This document shows positions 1-8,123 of a stretch of DNA of 64,000 nucleotides, piece by piece. Each line of letters opens with the position of its first letter. Positions within the stretch are counted from its first letter, which is position 1. The notes below the pieces were generated by a model that was not told the origin of the DNA, searched no databases, and was given only the letters and a program-made list of their open reading frames with translations. The translations under genes were made by a program, and so were the position numbers. Origin of the DNA: Roseibium aggregatum (lineage in GTDB: Bacteria; Pseudomonadota; Alphaproteobacteria; Rhizobiales; Stappiaceae); the NCBI RefSeq assembly GCF_017309185.1, contig NZ_JAEKJZ010000006.1:391110-455109 (forward strand), in the 5' to 3' direction.

Positions 1-226
1 GCGCTTCCCGCGTTTTCCCTTGAATATCTTTGCATTGGGGCTGACCGGCCGAGCGGCCCTTCGCCGCTCTTTCGCGGTGCTTGGGCCTTCTGAAGACGGG
101 AAACCTTCACCCCCGAGAAGACGCGGGCCGACCTTCTTGTAATCTTGCGCCTTGTAACGCGCGTGAAAACTGGTACCCCTTGGCGCGCGGTTTGCCGATA
201 CGGAAGCGGCTGATCCAGGGGGCGGC

Positions 227-1120
227 ATGGAGCTGAAAAACAGACTGCGAATAGCGTTTGGCAGCATCGTCATCGGCGTGCTGGTGCTCGGCCTGAAAAC
301 CGGTTCCTATTTACTTACCGGATCGATTGCCCTTTATTCCGACGCGCTGGAAACGACGGTCAACATTGCGTCCTCGGTCGCGGCGCTCGCCGCAGTCTGG
401 TTCGCGTCCAAGCCTGCCGACAGCAATCACCCATACGGGCACGACAAGGCCGAGTATTTCGCCGCAGTCCTGGTTGGCGTCATGATCGTCCTGGCCGCCC
501 TGTCTATTTTCCGCGCCGCCTGGCTCGGCTTTACCGGCGATGAGAGACCCGAGTATTCGCTGGAGGGTATCGCCATGAATGTGGGCGCCACCCTGATTAA
601 CGGGGTCTGGGCCCGCTTTCTGATCCGTCACGGCAAGACCGCGCGATCTCCGGCCCTGGTTGCCGACGGCAGGCATCTGATGACCGATGTCGTCAGCTCG
701 GCGGGCGTGCTTGCCGGTTTTGTTCTGGTTCTGGTAACCGGCTGGAAGCTGCTCGACCCGGCCCTGGCGGTTCTGGTGGGACTGACAGTGCTCGGTTCCG
801 GCTGGCAGCTGGTGAAGGAATCCGTCGGCGGTCTCATGGACGAAGCCGCGTCCTCGGATGTGCTCGACAAGATCCGCCTGCTGATTTCCGAACACGGCGA
901 AGGGGCGCTCGAGGCGCACGACCTGCGAACCCGGATCGCAGGGAAGTCGACCTTCATAGATTTCCACCTCGTGGTGCCGGGTGAAATGTCGGTCGAAGCC
1001 GCCCATGACATCTGCGACCGGATCGAGGAAGCGATTTCCGAAGACGTTCCGGGAGCGCGCATCACCATTCATGTGGAACCGGAACACAAGGCAAAACACG
1101 CGGGCATCGTGGTGCTTTAG
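227..1120 (+). CDS. Cation diffusion facilitator (CDF) family metal transporter
   Basis: This 297-residue inner-membrane protein has the CDF layout: about six membrane segments in residues 1-200, then a cytoplasmic ferredoxin-like domain. The loop motif HPYGHDKAE (68-76) and the helix-5 pair H150xxxD154 are the usual CDF signatures. In helix 2 the usual HxxxD/DxxxD pair is replaced by E42xxxN46, so site A has an unusual ligand set. CDF proteins export divalent metals (Zn, Fe, Mn, Co) by proton antiport; the metal cannot be assigned here. The gene stands alone. The ATG lies a few bases after a GGGGGCGG stretch that can act as ribosome binding site. Confidence 0.93.
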   Translation: MELKNRLRIAFGSIVIGVLVLGLKTGSYLLTGSIALYSDALETTVNIASSVAALAAVWFASKPADSNHPYGHDKAEYFAAVLVGVMIVLAALSIFRAAWLGFTGDERPEYSLEGIAMNVGATLINGVWARFLIRHGKTARSPALVADGRHLMTDVVSSAGVLAGFVLVLVTGWKLLDPALAVLVGLTVLGSGWQLVKESVGGLMDEAASSDVLDKIRLLISEHGEGALEAHDLRTRIAGKSTFIDFHLVVPGEMSVEAAHDICDRIEEAISEDVPGARITIHVEPEHKAKHAGIVVL

Positions 1121-1143
1121 CAAGCGTTGAATTGTGTCAGGGC

Positions 1144-1629
1144 CTATTGGCCGCCCGGCGGCACCTGCGCCCCGGTTTCGTCGATCCAGCTCCAAAGCCT
1201 TGCGCCACCCCTGACCGTCAGAACCTTCGCCTTGCCGTTCCTGAAAGGAAAGGCATCCTCGTATCTGGCTGGAATGACGATCTCAAGGGTCTCGTCCACA
1301 TAACCGATCAGGCCGTCCCGCGATACAAACCGGGCCAGACCTTCGCCCGCCGAGAAATAGTCCGGACCGTTGTCATAGATGAACGCACGAATGAACTTGC
1401 CGGTCGGCGCAACGAAATAAAGGTGGTTGCCGCAAATCGCAGACCCCAATCCATGCGTATCCAGGTTCAACGCCGAAGCGAAGGCAGGAGGCAGCAAACC
1501 GTCTGAAACGCTCAATTCCTGTGGCTCTCCGTCCGGAAATTCCCGACACTCGAGTGTCTGTGCCCGAGCCGCCGTTCCCAAGATCACAAAGCAGAAAAAC
1601 AGCGCGGTGGCGGGGCGGTTAAGGTGCAC
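1144..1629 (-). CDS. Secreted WG-repeat-like protein
   Basis: The product is a 161-residue exported protein. The frame is open much further upstream, but a GTG at 1629 preceded by GGGAAG gives a clean signal peptide (hydrophobic stretch ATALFFCFVILG, cleavage near ARA-Q), so I take it as the start. The C-terminal half contains GLIGYVDETLEIVIPARY followed by EDAFPFRNGKA, the pattern of a WG/KWG beta repeat: a turn, then an i-P-p-x-Y-D/E motif and a second strand. Such repeats are thought to bind ligands or proteins; no enzyme motif is visible. It converges on the CDF gene with a 23-bp gap. Confidence 0.7.
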   Translation of the reverse strand: MHLNRPATALFFCFVILGTAARAQTLECREFPDGEPQELSVSDGLLPPAFASALNLDTHGLGSAICGNHLYFVAPTGKFIRAFIYDNGPDYFSAGEGLARFVSRDGLIGYVDETLEIVIPARYEDAFPFRNGKAKVLTVRGGARLWSWIDETGAQVPPGGQ

Positions 1630-1859
1630 GTCTGTCTTCCCTGCTTCAATGCTGTCGGGCTGCCAAGGCAGGTGAGCTGGATCTGATATTCCCTGTCGGG
1701 ATTGCCGCAAATATCGGGACACCTTCACTCCACCGCACGAGAGGCCGCCTTCATTTTTGTCATTTTCTTTCCAAGGCAGATGGTTATACCGAAACGCGTC
1801 GATTATGTCCCTGGCATGGAAGGCCTGGCCGACGGCTCTCACTGGAAGGTGGAACATTT

Positions 1860-2543
1860 ATGAAATTCGAGGCGGTCCTGTTCGATTGCGACGGTGTTCT
1901 GGTCGATTCGGAAAAGATCTATGTCGAGGTCGAACGGGAACATCTGGCCCGCGTCGGTCTTGAATACGGGCTCGACGAATATCTGGACCGTTTCCAGGGC
2001 CTCGGCAGTGGCGATTTCTGGGCCGCGATCGACCGGGACTACCGGGCGCTCGGCAAAGGCGGGCTTCCCGGCAGCTTCGCCACGGACCTGGATGTCGCAA
2101 CGATGCGTCGCCTCGAAACGGAACTTTCGGAGATTGCGGGGATCAAGCAGCTTCTCGAGGCGCATCGAGGCCCGCGCGCCGTCGCGTCCTCATCCCGACT
2201 GCACCGGTTGATCCACAAGCTCCAGCACACCGGTCTCTATCCCTATTTCGAACCGCACATCTATTCCGGCGAGCAGGTAGAAAACGGCAAGCCGGCTCCC
2301 GACCTCTTTCTCTTCGCCGCGCGAGAACTGGGTGTCGATCCGTCCGCCACGCTGGTCATCGAAGACAGCGCGAACGGGGTCAAGGCCGGACTTGCCGCGG
2401 GCATGACCGTCTGGGGGTTTGTCGGCGGCGGCCACACGCATAACGGCCATGCGGCGCAGTTGGAGGCGGTCGGAGCGCACCGGATTGTCGACAGCCACGG
2501 CAATCTGGCAACCCTGCTGGGCACCGCCCTTTCAACCGAATAA
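1860..2543 (+). CDS. HAD-superfamily hydrolase, subfamily IA (phosphatase or beta-phosphoglucomutase-like)
   Basis: A 227-residue cytoplasmic hydrolase. Motif I is FDCDGVLVDSE (nucleophile D9, acid/base D11), motif II is the serine run at 110-112, motif III is K144 in GKPAPD, and motif IV is E168-D169 in IEDSANGV. The order and spacing match HAD subfamily IA variant 3 with an inserted alpha-helical cap at about 20-90. Members dephosphorylate sugar phosphates or phosphoglycolate, or interconvert phosphoglucoses; the cap does not show which. The start ATG follows the motif GGAAGGTGGAAC. It is a single gene ended by the hairpin at 2583. Confidence 0.9.
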   Translation: MKFEAVLFDCDGVLVDSEKIYVEVEREHLARVGLEYGLDEYLDRFQGLGSGDFWAAIDRDYRALGKGGLPGSFATDLDVATMRRLETELSEIAGIKQLLEAHRGPRAVASSSRLHRLIHKLQHTGLYPYFEPHIYSGEQVENGKPAPDLFLFAARELGVDPSATLVIEDSANGVKAGLAAGMTVWGFVGGGHTHNGHAAQLEAVGAHRIVDSHGNLATLLGTALSTE

Positions 2544-2572
2544 GCGCTGTTTGAGCCTGGATCCGCCAGCCG

Positions 2573-2604
2573 AAAAGAAAAGAGCCCGGGGTTGCCCCCG
2601 GGCT
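2573..2604 (-). terminator. Rho-independent terminator between HAD and amtB genes
   Basis: AGCCCGGGG (2583-2591) and CCCCGGGCT (2596-2604) form a 9-bp GC stem with a four-base loop. Read on the minus strand the stem is followed by a T-rich tail (CTTTTCTTTTC), so it suits the end of glnK-amtB; it may also serve the HAD gene. Confidence 0.75.
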
Positions 2605-2678
2605 TTCCAAGTTTGCGGTCTGAGCCAAAAGACCGCCTGGGAGATTCTGATTGAAAAGACCCGAAGGTCTTGAAATCC

Positions 2679-2707
2679 GGAGCACCCTGCCTCGGGCAGG
2701 GTGCTCC
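2679..2707 (-). terminator. 12-bp stem-loop just after amtB
   Basis: GGAGCACCCTGC and GCAGGGTGCTCC pair perfectly around a short loop, 6 nt beyond the amtB stop. There is no strong T tract, so it may stabilise the 3' end of the mRNA or act together with the terminator at 2573-2604. Confidence 0.5.
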
Positions 2708-2713
2708 CGCTTG

Positions 2714-4054
2714 TTACATGCGCTGGGAGCCGACACCGAATTCCGGATAGGCTTCGACGCCGACTTCCACCTTGTCGAGGCCGATCGCTTCTTCTTCCTC
2801 GGAAACCCGGATACCCATGGTGACCTTGAGGACGTACCAGACGATGGCGCTGGCGATGAAGGTGAAGGCACCGTAAGCAACGATACCGATGATCTGGGTA
2901 CCGTAGGAGGCGTCGCCGTTGGACAGCGGCACGATGAAGGTGCCCCAGATACCGGCAATCAGGTGAACCGGGATCGCGCCGACGACATCGTCGATTTTCA
3001 GCTTGTCGAGCAGCGGAACCGCGAAGACGACAATCGCACCGCCGACACCGCCGATGAAGACCGTTGCCCACATGCTCGGAGCAAGAGGTTCGGCGGTAAT
3101 GGAGACCAGACCGGCAAGCGCGCCGTTCAGGGCCATGGTCACGTCGACCTTCTTGTAGAGGATCTGGGTGAGGATCACGGCGACGACAACACCGGAAGCC
3201 GCAGCCATGTTGGTGTTGGCGAAGATGCGGGAGACGTCGGTCACGTCACCGATGGAGCCCATCGCAAGCTGGGAAGCGCCGTTGAAGCCGAACCAGCCGA
3301 GCCACAGGATGAACGTGCCGAGGGTTGCCAGCGGCATGGAAGAACCCGGGAACGGGTGAACGGTGCCGTCCGGCAGGTACTTGCCCTTACGCGCGCCGAG
3401 GATGATCGCACCGGCGAGAGCCGCCCAGCCACCGACGGAGTGCACGATGGTGGAACCCGCGAAGTCGGAGAAGCCCATTTCGGAAAGCCAGCCGGCGCCC
3501 CACTGCCAGGACCCGGAAATCGGGTACAGGATACCGGTCAGGATCGCGGTGAAGATCAGGAACGGCCACAGCTTGATACGTTCTGCAACGGTACCGGACA
3601 CGATGGACGCGGTTGCCGCGACAAACACCATCTGGAAGAACCAGTCGGAAGCGGTGGAGTAACCGACGTCGAGGGCGTCGCCGCCGACCGGATCGAAGGA
3701 GTACGGGCCGAAGGAGCCGATAAAGCCGCCGTCAACGCCAGTGTACATCAGGTTGTAGCCGGTGATCCAGAACATCAGACCGGCGACGGAGTAGAGAACG
3801 ATGTTCTTCAGGCACTGCATCGACACGTTCTTGGAACGGACGAGGCCGGCCTCCAGCATGGCGAAGCCGGCAGCCATGAACATGACCAGGAAGCCACCGA
3901 TGAGGAACAGCAGCGTGTTGAAAATGTAAGCAACTTCTGGAGAGACGGCGGCCGGAGCTTCCGGAGCGGCTGCGGTGTCTTGAGCAAGCACCGGCAGAGC
4001 CATTAGGCTCAGGACAGCCAGCGACGCCGCGCCCTTGGCGACAAGTTTTTTCAT
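2714..4054 (-). CDS. amtB: Ammonium transporter AmtB
   Basis: A 446-residue Amt/Mep/Rh channel that conducts ammonium across the inner membrane. It has a cleavable signal peptide (cut near VLA-QD, about residue 24), an alanine/proline linker, then 11 membrane segments. The twin pore histidines are visible as H205 (STIVHSVGG) and H364 (IPVHLIAGIWG). The conserved MLEAGLVRSKN stretch sits near 66-76. The charged C-terminal tail (residues about 415-446) is the docking region for the PII protein encoded 20 bp upstream. The start is preceded by AAGGA at good spacing. Confidence 0.98.
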   Translation of the reverse strand: MKKLVAKGAASLAVLSLMALPVLAQDTAAAPEAPAAVSPEVAYIFNTLLFLIGGFLVMFMAAGFAMLEAGLVRSKNVSMQCLKNIVLYSVAGLMFWITGYNLMYTGVDGGFIGSFGPYSFDPVGGDALDVGYSTASDWFFQMVFVAATASIVSGTVAERIKLWPFLIFTAILTGILYPISGSWQWGAGWLSEMGFSDFAGSTIVHSVGGWAALAGAIILGARKGKYLPDGTVHPFPGSSMPLATLGTFILWLGWFGFNGASQLAMGSIGDVTDVSRIFANTNMAAASGVVVAVILTQILYKKVDVTMALNGALAGLVSITAEPLAPSMWATVFIGGVGGAIVVFAVPLLDKLKIDDVVGAIPVHLIAGIWGTFIVPLSNGDASYGTQIIGIVAYGAFTFIASAIVWYVLKVTMGIRVSEEEEAIGLDKVEVGVEAYPEFGVGSQRM

Positions 4055-4074
4055 GATACGTTTCCTTACCTAAA

Positions 4075-4413
4075 TCACAGAGCTTCGGCGTCGGTTTCGC
4101 CGGTACGAATCCGGACAACCTGATCGATCGAGTAAACGAAGATTTTGCCGTCACCGATCTGACCGGTCTTGGCGGCGCCGGAGATCACTTCGACCACCTT
4201 CTCGACGGATGCACCGTCGACGGCGACCTCGATCTTCAGCTTCGGCAGGAAACTGACAGCATACTCGGTGCCGCGGTAAATCTCGGTGTGACCTTTCTGG
4301 CGGCCATAGCCTTTGACTTCTGTCACCGTCAGCCCCTGGATGCCGATGCCGGTAAGAGCATCACGCACTTCGTCGAGCTTGAACGGCTTGATGATGGCCA
4401 TCACTATTTTCAT
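4075..4413 (-). CDS. glnK: Nitrogen regulatory protein P-II (GlnK)
   Basis: A 112-residue trimeric PII signal protein. The start MKIVMAIIKPF is placed four codons inside the longest frame because it matches the family N-terminus. The T-loop GHTEIYRGTEYAVSFLPK contains the uridylylation target Y51. PII senses 2-oxoglutarate, ATP/ADP and glutamine status. The product of the gene paired with amtB normally plugs AmtB when nitrogen becomes sufficient. It is the first gene of a two-gene operon with amtB; a sigma54-like promoter lies about 155 bp upstream. Confidence 0.97.
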   Translation of the reverse strand: MKIVMAIIKPFKLDEVRDALTGIGIQGLTVTEVKGYGRQKGHTEIYRGTEYAVSFLPKLKIEVAVDGASVEKVVEVISGAAKTGQIGDGKIFVYSIDQVVRIRTGETDAEAL

Positions 4414-4567
4414 TGCTCGTTCCATTCCCCTTTTTAGCGCCCCTTCCCTTTGAAGAAGCTCGGCCGACCGCCCTGTAATTTGCCCGTTAACGTCCCCTCT
4501 GGAAGGGTCTTGTCAGGTCTGTTGTTTGTCCACGAGGAGTGGTTTCAGGACGGTGTCGGCCCTTCCT

Positions 4568-4584
4568 AATCAAAGACCGTGCCA
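4568..4584 (-). promoter_or_regulatory. Candidate sigma54 (RpoN) promoter of glnK-amtB
   Basis: On the minus strand TGGCACGGTCTTTGAT matches the -24 element exactly and the -12 element except for GA in place of GC (GG-N10-GA). The position, 155 bp before glnK, and the known NtrC/RpoN control of glnK-amtB in proteobacteria support it. The AT-rich DNA at 4600-4740 could hold activator sites (for example CCAC-N7-GTGG near 4650). Confidence 0.5.
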
Positions 4585-4876
4585 ACTTCGCTTTTCGGAG
4601 AAGTAATTCGCGGTTTTCCGCCAATTAAAAGTGTTACGATGCTGTTAACACCACAAAGGTCGTGGTCCGGTTGGCGGTTTTCCAGGCAGATATTCAGCCT
4701 AATTTTTAAGCAAAAAGGTGTGTTTTGATCAAAAAGAGAGCATCTCGTCCGCCGGGGAAGATGTCGCATAAAAATGCGGCACCTCGCCGGACAGGCGAGC
4801 CCGCACCCTTGGCGACACTTGTCCGTGAGGAGATCTGGAGGCTCGACCCAGGCGCTGCGGCCCGGGCCGTCCGGTT

Positions 4877-5428
4877 TCAGGCGGAAAACCCGTTGTCGGC
4901 GAGATAGGCCTGCTCTTCCGGTGTCGTTTCGCGGCCGAGCAGCTCGTTGCGGTGGGGAAAGCGGCCGAACCGCCGGATGACGTCCATGTGAACCAGGGCG
5001 TAATGATAATAGTCCGTCACTCCGAGAGCACGGAACAGGTCGACCGACCTGTCCTGATCGGCCATATCCTCAGAGTGCTCAAAAGGAAGATAGAAAAAGG
5101 CCCGCGCGTCCTTTGGAAAGGCCCGGTCAAATTGCCGGTCGAGGGCGTGTCTGGCGATGGCAAGCGCCTTTCCGTCGGCGGCAAAGGCTTCGGCCGTGTC
5201 TCTGTGGACGTTGCGCGACATCTGGTCGAGCAGCAGGATCAGCGCAAGGGCGCCGTCGGCGGTGTTCGCCCAATGATCCAGCCGGCCGTCCTTTGCCGCT
5301 TCGATGGACTCACCAAACTTGTCCCGACACGCCTGGTCGAAGCCGTCGTCCCTGGCAAACCATTTGGGAGCTCCGGCCTGCCACCAGAAATCCAGAACAT
5401 CCAGTGCTGTCACAAGCGTATCGGTCAT
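4877..5428 (-). CDS. DUF924 family protein
   Basis: A 183-residue soluble protein matching the DUF924 family end to end: LDFWWQAG near the N-terminus, LILLLDQMSRNVHRDT at about 63-78, FFYLPFEHSED near 111-121 and a final FGRFPHRNELLGR-TPEE block. The family is all-helical with a TPR-like fold and has no established reaction. The opposing strand downstream (TusA-like gene) starts about 100 bp beyond its start codon. The GC-rich inverted-repeat DNA at 4786-4876 just past its stop may end transcription. Confidence 0.88.
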   Translation of the reverse strand: MTDTLVTALDVLDFWWQAGAPKWFARDDGFDQACRDKFGESIEAAKDGRLDHWANTADGALALILLLDQMSRNVHRDTAEAFAADGKALAIARHALDRQFDRAFPKDARAFFYLPFEHSEDMADQDRSVDLFRALGVTDYYHYALVHMDVIRRFGRFPHRNELLGRETTPEEQAYLADNGFSA

Positions 5429-5524
5429 GAGAATCGTCCAGGTTCCGTTTGCATCAAATCCAGAGTAAACCGTCTTACACCAACTTCAATCAGGGTTCGG
5501 GCCGGCGGGTCCGGAATAGCTCAG

Positions 5525-5755
5525 GTGAATGAAACGACGCTCGATCTGAAGGGGCTGAAATGTCCGCTTCCCGTGCTGAAGACGAGAAAGGCCATCGGCG
5601 GTCTCCTGGACGGCGATCGCCTGACGGTGCTGACCACAGACCCCATGGCTGAAATCGACATTCCTCATTTCTGCTCGGAAAACGGGCACAGGCTCGTCGA
5701 GGCCGAGCGCACCGAAACCGGCCATCGCTTCGTGCTCGCCAAGGGCGGCGGATGA
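5525..5755 (+). CDS. TusA/SirA-family sulfurtransferase-like protein
   Basis: A 76-residue protein with the TusA fold signature LDLKGLKCPLPVLKT; C13 in CPxP is the persulfide-carrying cysteine. TusA proteins relay sulfur, for instance from IscS to tRNA thiolation or molybdenum cofactor pathways. The frame is open well upstream; a GTG at 5525, 9 bases after GGAA, puts the domain directly at the N-terminus and is the best start. The charged C-terminal part (ERTETGHRFVLAKGGG) is typical. It is not obviously in an operon. Confidence 0.88.
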   Translation: MNETTLDLKGLKCPLPVLKTRKAIGGLLDGDRLTVLTTDPMAEIDIPHFCSENGHRLVEAERTETGHRFVLAKGGG

Positions 5756-5879
5756 GGCGTTGGGGCTGACAGGGGCAAATCGCTAAAAAGGTAGACGCCG
5801 ATCTGCCAACGCACCGGCCTCAATGCCGCGATCTCTTTCCCCTTCGTTCAAGAATCTCCGGTTCCGACCGCGCGGGCGC

Positions 5880-6176
5880 TCAAGACCGCCCGGCGATCCT
5901 GTCGATCTCGGCCGCCAGCGTCAGGTCCAGTTCGCTCAAGCCGCCGACGTCGTGGGTCGACAAGGTAACATCGACGGTGCGGTAGACATTGGACCATTCC
6001 GGATGGTGGTTCATTTTTTCCGCGGTCAGGGCGACTTGCGTCATGAACGCGAAGGCTTCGCGGAAGTCACGGAACCTGAAGGTTTTCGAGATTGCTTCGC
6101 GGTCCTCGCGCAAATGCCAGTCCGGCAGAGCCTTCAACCCGGCGGCCCTGTCTTCCAGTTTCAGTCTTTCTACCAT
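5880..6176 (-). CDS. phhB: Pterin-4-alpha-carbinolamine dehydratase
   Basis: A 98-residue PCD/DCoH protein. The family motif EKMNHHPEWSNVYRTVDVTLSTHD is present, with catalytic-type H57, H58 and H75. The enzyme dehydrates 4a-hydroxytetrahydropterin during recycling of the cofactor of aromatic amino acid hydroxylases, and in bacteria some members also act in molybdopterin metabolism. No phenylalanine hydroxylase gene lies in this window, so its partner is unknown. Confidence 0.92.
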   Translation of the reverse strand: MVERLKLEDRAAGLKALPDWHLREDREAISKTFRFRDFREAFAFMTQVALTAEKMNHHPEWSNVYRTVDVTLSTHDVGGLSELDLTLAAEIDRIAGRS

Positions 6177-6341
6177 TGGATCCTCCCTTGATCGCCTTTC
6201 TGAATAGGAGATTCAGATGACGGTGCAAAGGCGGTGCGAGCTTTTGGTCTGCCGTATTCTGCCGCCAAGCGATCCTGTGGGTTCCTATTCGTTCCGCTTG
6301 GTATAAGGTCATGCTGACGGCGGTATTCCCGGAGACCTGAC

Positions 6342-6791
6342 TTGACCCACAGCGTCCTGTTCGTTTGCCTTGGCAACATCTGCCGCTCGCCATTGGCCGA
6401 GGGTGTTTTTCGCGACCTTGTCGAAGATGCCGGGCTGGTGGAACGTTTTTTGATCGATTCGGCCGGTACGGGCGCCTGGCATACCGGCAATCCGCCGGAT
6501 CCGCGTTCGATCGAGATCGCCGCAACTTACGGAATCGATATTTCCAGGCAGAAGGCACGGCAGGTCCGCGCCGGGGATTTCGAACGTTTCGGTATCATCC
6601 TGGCCATGGACGGCAGCAACCTGAATACGCTGTGGGCACGAGACGAGGTCGGGAGCGCGGACATCCGCCTGCTGTTGGACGATCCGCCCAGGGACGTTCC
6701 GGATCCTTACTATGGCGGCACGGACGGCTTTGAGGAGGTTTACCGGCTGCTCCGGTTCGGATGCGAAACCCTCCTGCGCCGTCTGACTTGA
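6342..6791 (+). CDS. Low-molecular-weight protein tyrosine phosphatase
   Basis: A 149-residue cytoplasmic phosphatase. The P-loop CLGNICRS gives the CX5R motif with nucleophile C9 and R15, and the general acid is D121 in VPDPYYGG. The length and motif spacing fit the LMW-PTP family, which includes arsenate-reductase-like members. The start is a TTG preceded by GGAGACCTGAC; no in-frame ATG precedes the P-loop. It stands alone, without the tyrosine kinase and capsule genes that accompany Wzb-type members, so its substrate is open. Confidence 0.93.
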   Translation: MTHSVLFVCLGNICRSPLAEGVFRDLVEDAGLVERFLIDSAGTGAWHTGNPPDPRSIEIAATYGIDISRQKARQVRAGDFERFGIILAMDGSNLNTLWARDEVGSADIRLLLDDPPRDVPDPYYGGTDGFEEVYRLLRFGCETLLRRLT

Positions 6792-6886
6792 TTAACCAAA
6801 ACCGATGATCGCACCGGCGCCTTCATAAATCCGACTCAGATCCCGATGTATTGGTCAGGTTCAACTAGAAGAAATCTGGCGCGAAA

Positions 6887-7174
6887 ATGAAACTTCTCTG
6901 GTGGTCTCTGGCAGCGGTGTTCATCGTTTTCGGACTGATAACGGTCTGGATGCCCATTCCCACCGGCGTTCCCCTCATGGCGCTCGGTCTGATTGTCATC
7001 GTCGGCACCAGCCGCACCGCGGCCCGCTCTCTGCGCAGCCGCCGCCGAAACACCCCGAGGCTCAATCGCGTCATCACATGGGTTGAAGACCGCTCGCCCC
7101 TGCGTTTCGCCCGCATCCTGAAGCGCACCCGGCCGCGCACCGGCCACGTGCGGGAACCCGTCAACCCGCAATAG
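6887..7174 (+). CDS. Small two-helix membrane protein
   Basis: A 95-residue protein with two hydrophobic segments (about 4-22 and 27-44) joined by a short PIPTGVP turn and followed by a very basic tail (SRTAARSLRSRRRN). The layout resembles the PGPGW/DUF454-type small membrane proteins, in which two helices flank a Pro-Gly turn, but the family match is loose. By the positive-inside rule the C-terminal tail should be cytoplasmic. It converges tightly (8 bp) with the PAP2 gene. No function can be assigned. Confidence 0.7.
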   Translation: MKLLWWSLAAVFIVFGLITVWMPIPTGVPLMALGLIVIVGTSRTAARSLRSRRRNTPRLNRVITWVEDRSPLRFARILKRTRPRTGHVREPVNPQ

Positions 7175-7182
7175 ACTTCGTT

Positions 7183-8040
7183 TTATCTGTCCGACAACTT
7201 CCGGATTGCGTCGCGCAGGGACCGTTTGGCACGCACGCCCAGCCGGCGCATTGCCCTTTGCAGGCGCCGTCCCTTGATCGTGAACCACTCGTCCAGCTTG
7301 CGGTCGGTAACCAGCGGCGGGTCGTTCAGATAAAGCAGCCGGTACACCGCAAGGACGAGCAGCAGAGTGAGCCCCCAGGACAGCAGGGTGTCGGAAAGAA
7401 AATGCCCGCCGAAGGCAACCCGGTTGACCGAAAGCACCACGCAGAGCGGCAGCAGAAAGGAAAGCGCCGCTTTCCGCCAGGTTGCCGGCACCAGAAACGC
7501 CAGCGACACCAGCCACATCCCGGCCGACGCTTCTCCGGAGACGAAGGAGCAGTTCTTGTCGCAGTAGTCGGTGATCTTCCAGACGGGCTGATAAGGCAGG
7601 TCGCCGCCGAACTGTTCGACGTAACGCGGCCGGGGCCGCCCCCAATTGTCCTTGAGGATGGTGTTCACCAAAAGGCCCGGACCCAAGATAAGCGTCGTCA
7701 GCAAAAACACCGGCTGACGCAGGGGGAGAAGGGGCGGGCGTCCCGGAGCAAGCAGCTTCAGAAGAAGAACGCCGACGCAGACGATCGCCGTCACGCGGAC
7801 GAGAAAAGGCCCCAGGTGCCTGACATCCCTGAGAAACTGCTTGTTTTGTGCCGCGAAGCCACTGCTCTCGAAATAAAACAGTCCGCTCGCAAGAAAATCA
7901 GTACCCGGAAAAATAAGGAAAAAGAGCGATACGAGGCAGATGTACAGGCAGACGGCGGCCATCGGATGCTGGATGCACCAACCGCTGGCTTTGCGAATTA
8001 CAACCTTTGCACTATGCTTGCGCGAAATCGTCTGCTCCAT
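7183..8040 (-). CDS. PAP2-family membrane phosphatase
   Basis: A 285-residue protein with six predicted membrane segments, belonging to the phosphatidic acid phosphatase type 2 superfamily. Motif 1 is K130DNWGRPRP, motif 3 is R207-x5-H213-x3-D217 (NRVAFGGHFLSD). Motif 2, normally PSGH, reads VSGE (167-170), so the usual histidine is a glutamate. Members dephosphorylate lipid phosphates such as undecaprenyl diphosphate, phosphatidylglycerol phosphate or the 1-phosphate of lipid A on the periplasmic face. The basic C-terminal tail (after about 245) is longer than usual. Confidence 0.9.
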   Translation of the reverse strand: MEQTISRKHSAKVVIRKASGWCIQHPMAAVCLYICLVSLFFLIFPGTDFLASGLFYFESSGFAAQNKQFLRDVRHLGPFLVRVTAIVCVGVLLLKLLAPGRPPLLPLRQPVFLLTTLILGPGLLVNTILKDNWGRPRPRYVEQFGGDLPYQPVWKITDYCDKNCSFVSGEASAGMWLVSLAFLVPATWRKAALSFLLPLCVVLSVNRVAFGGHFLSDTLLSWGLTLLLVLAVYRLLYLNDPPLVTDRKLDEWFTIKGRRLQRAMRRLGVRAKRSLRDAIRKLSDR

Positions 8041-8123
8041 GGCTGCTCTTTAACGCATTCGCAAAATTGATCCAATCGTTTCCTGCAAAGGCGGGCCGGT
8101 GTTCCGTTGTCGAAGAGTAATAT

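Noticed and set aside
1..226. Possible Lys/Arg-rich coding end on the minus strand at the window edge
   Set aside because: A frame without stop is present, but no start codon, motif or ribosome site supports it; more sequence to the left would be needed.
4566..4769. 67-codon frame in the glnK upstream region
   Set aside because: No ribosome site and it covers the promoter region; the DNA is AT-rich regulatory sequence.
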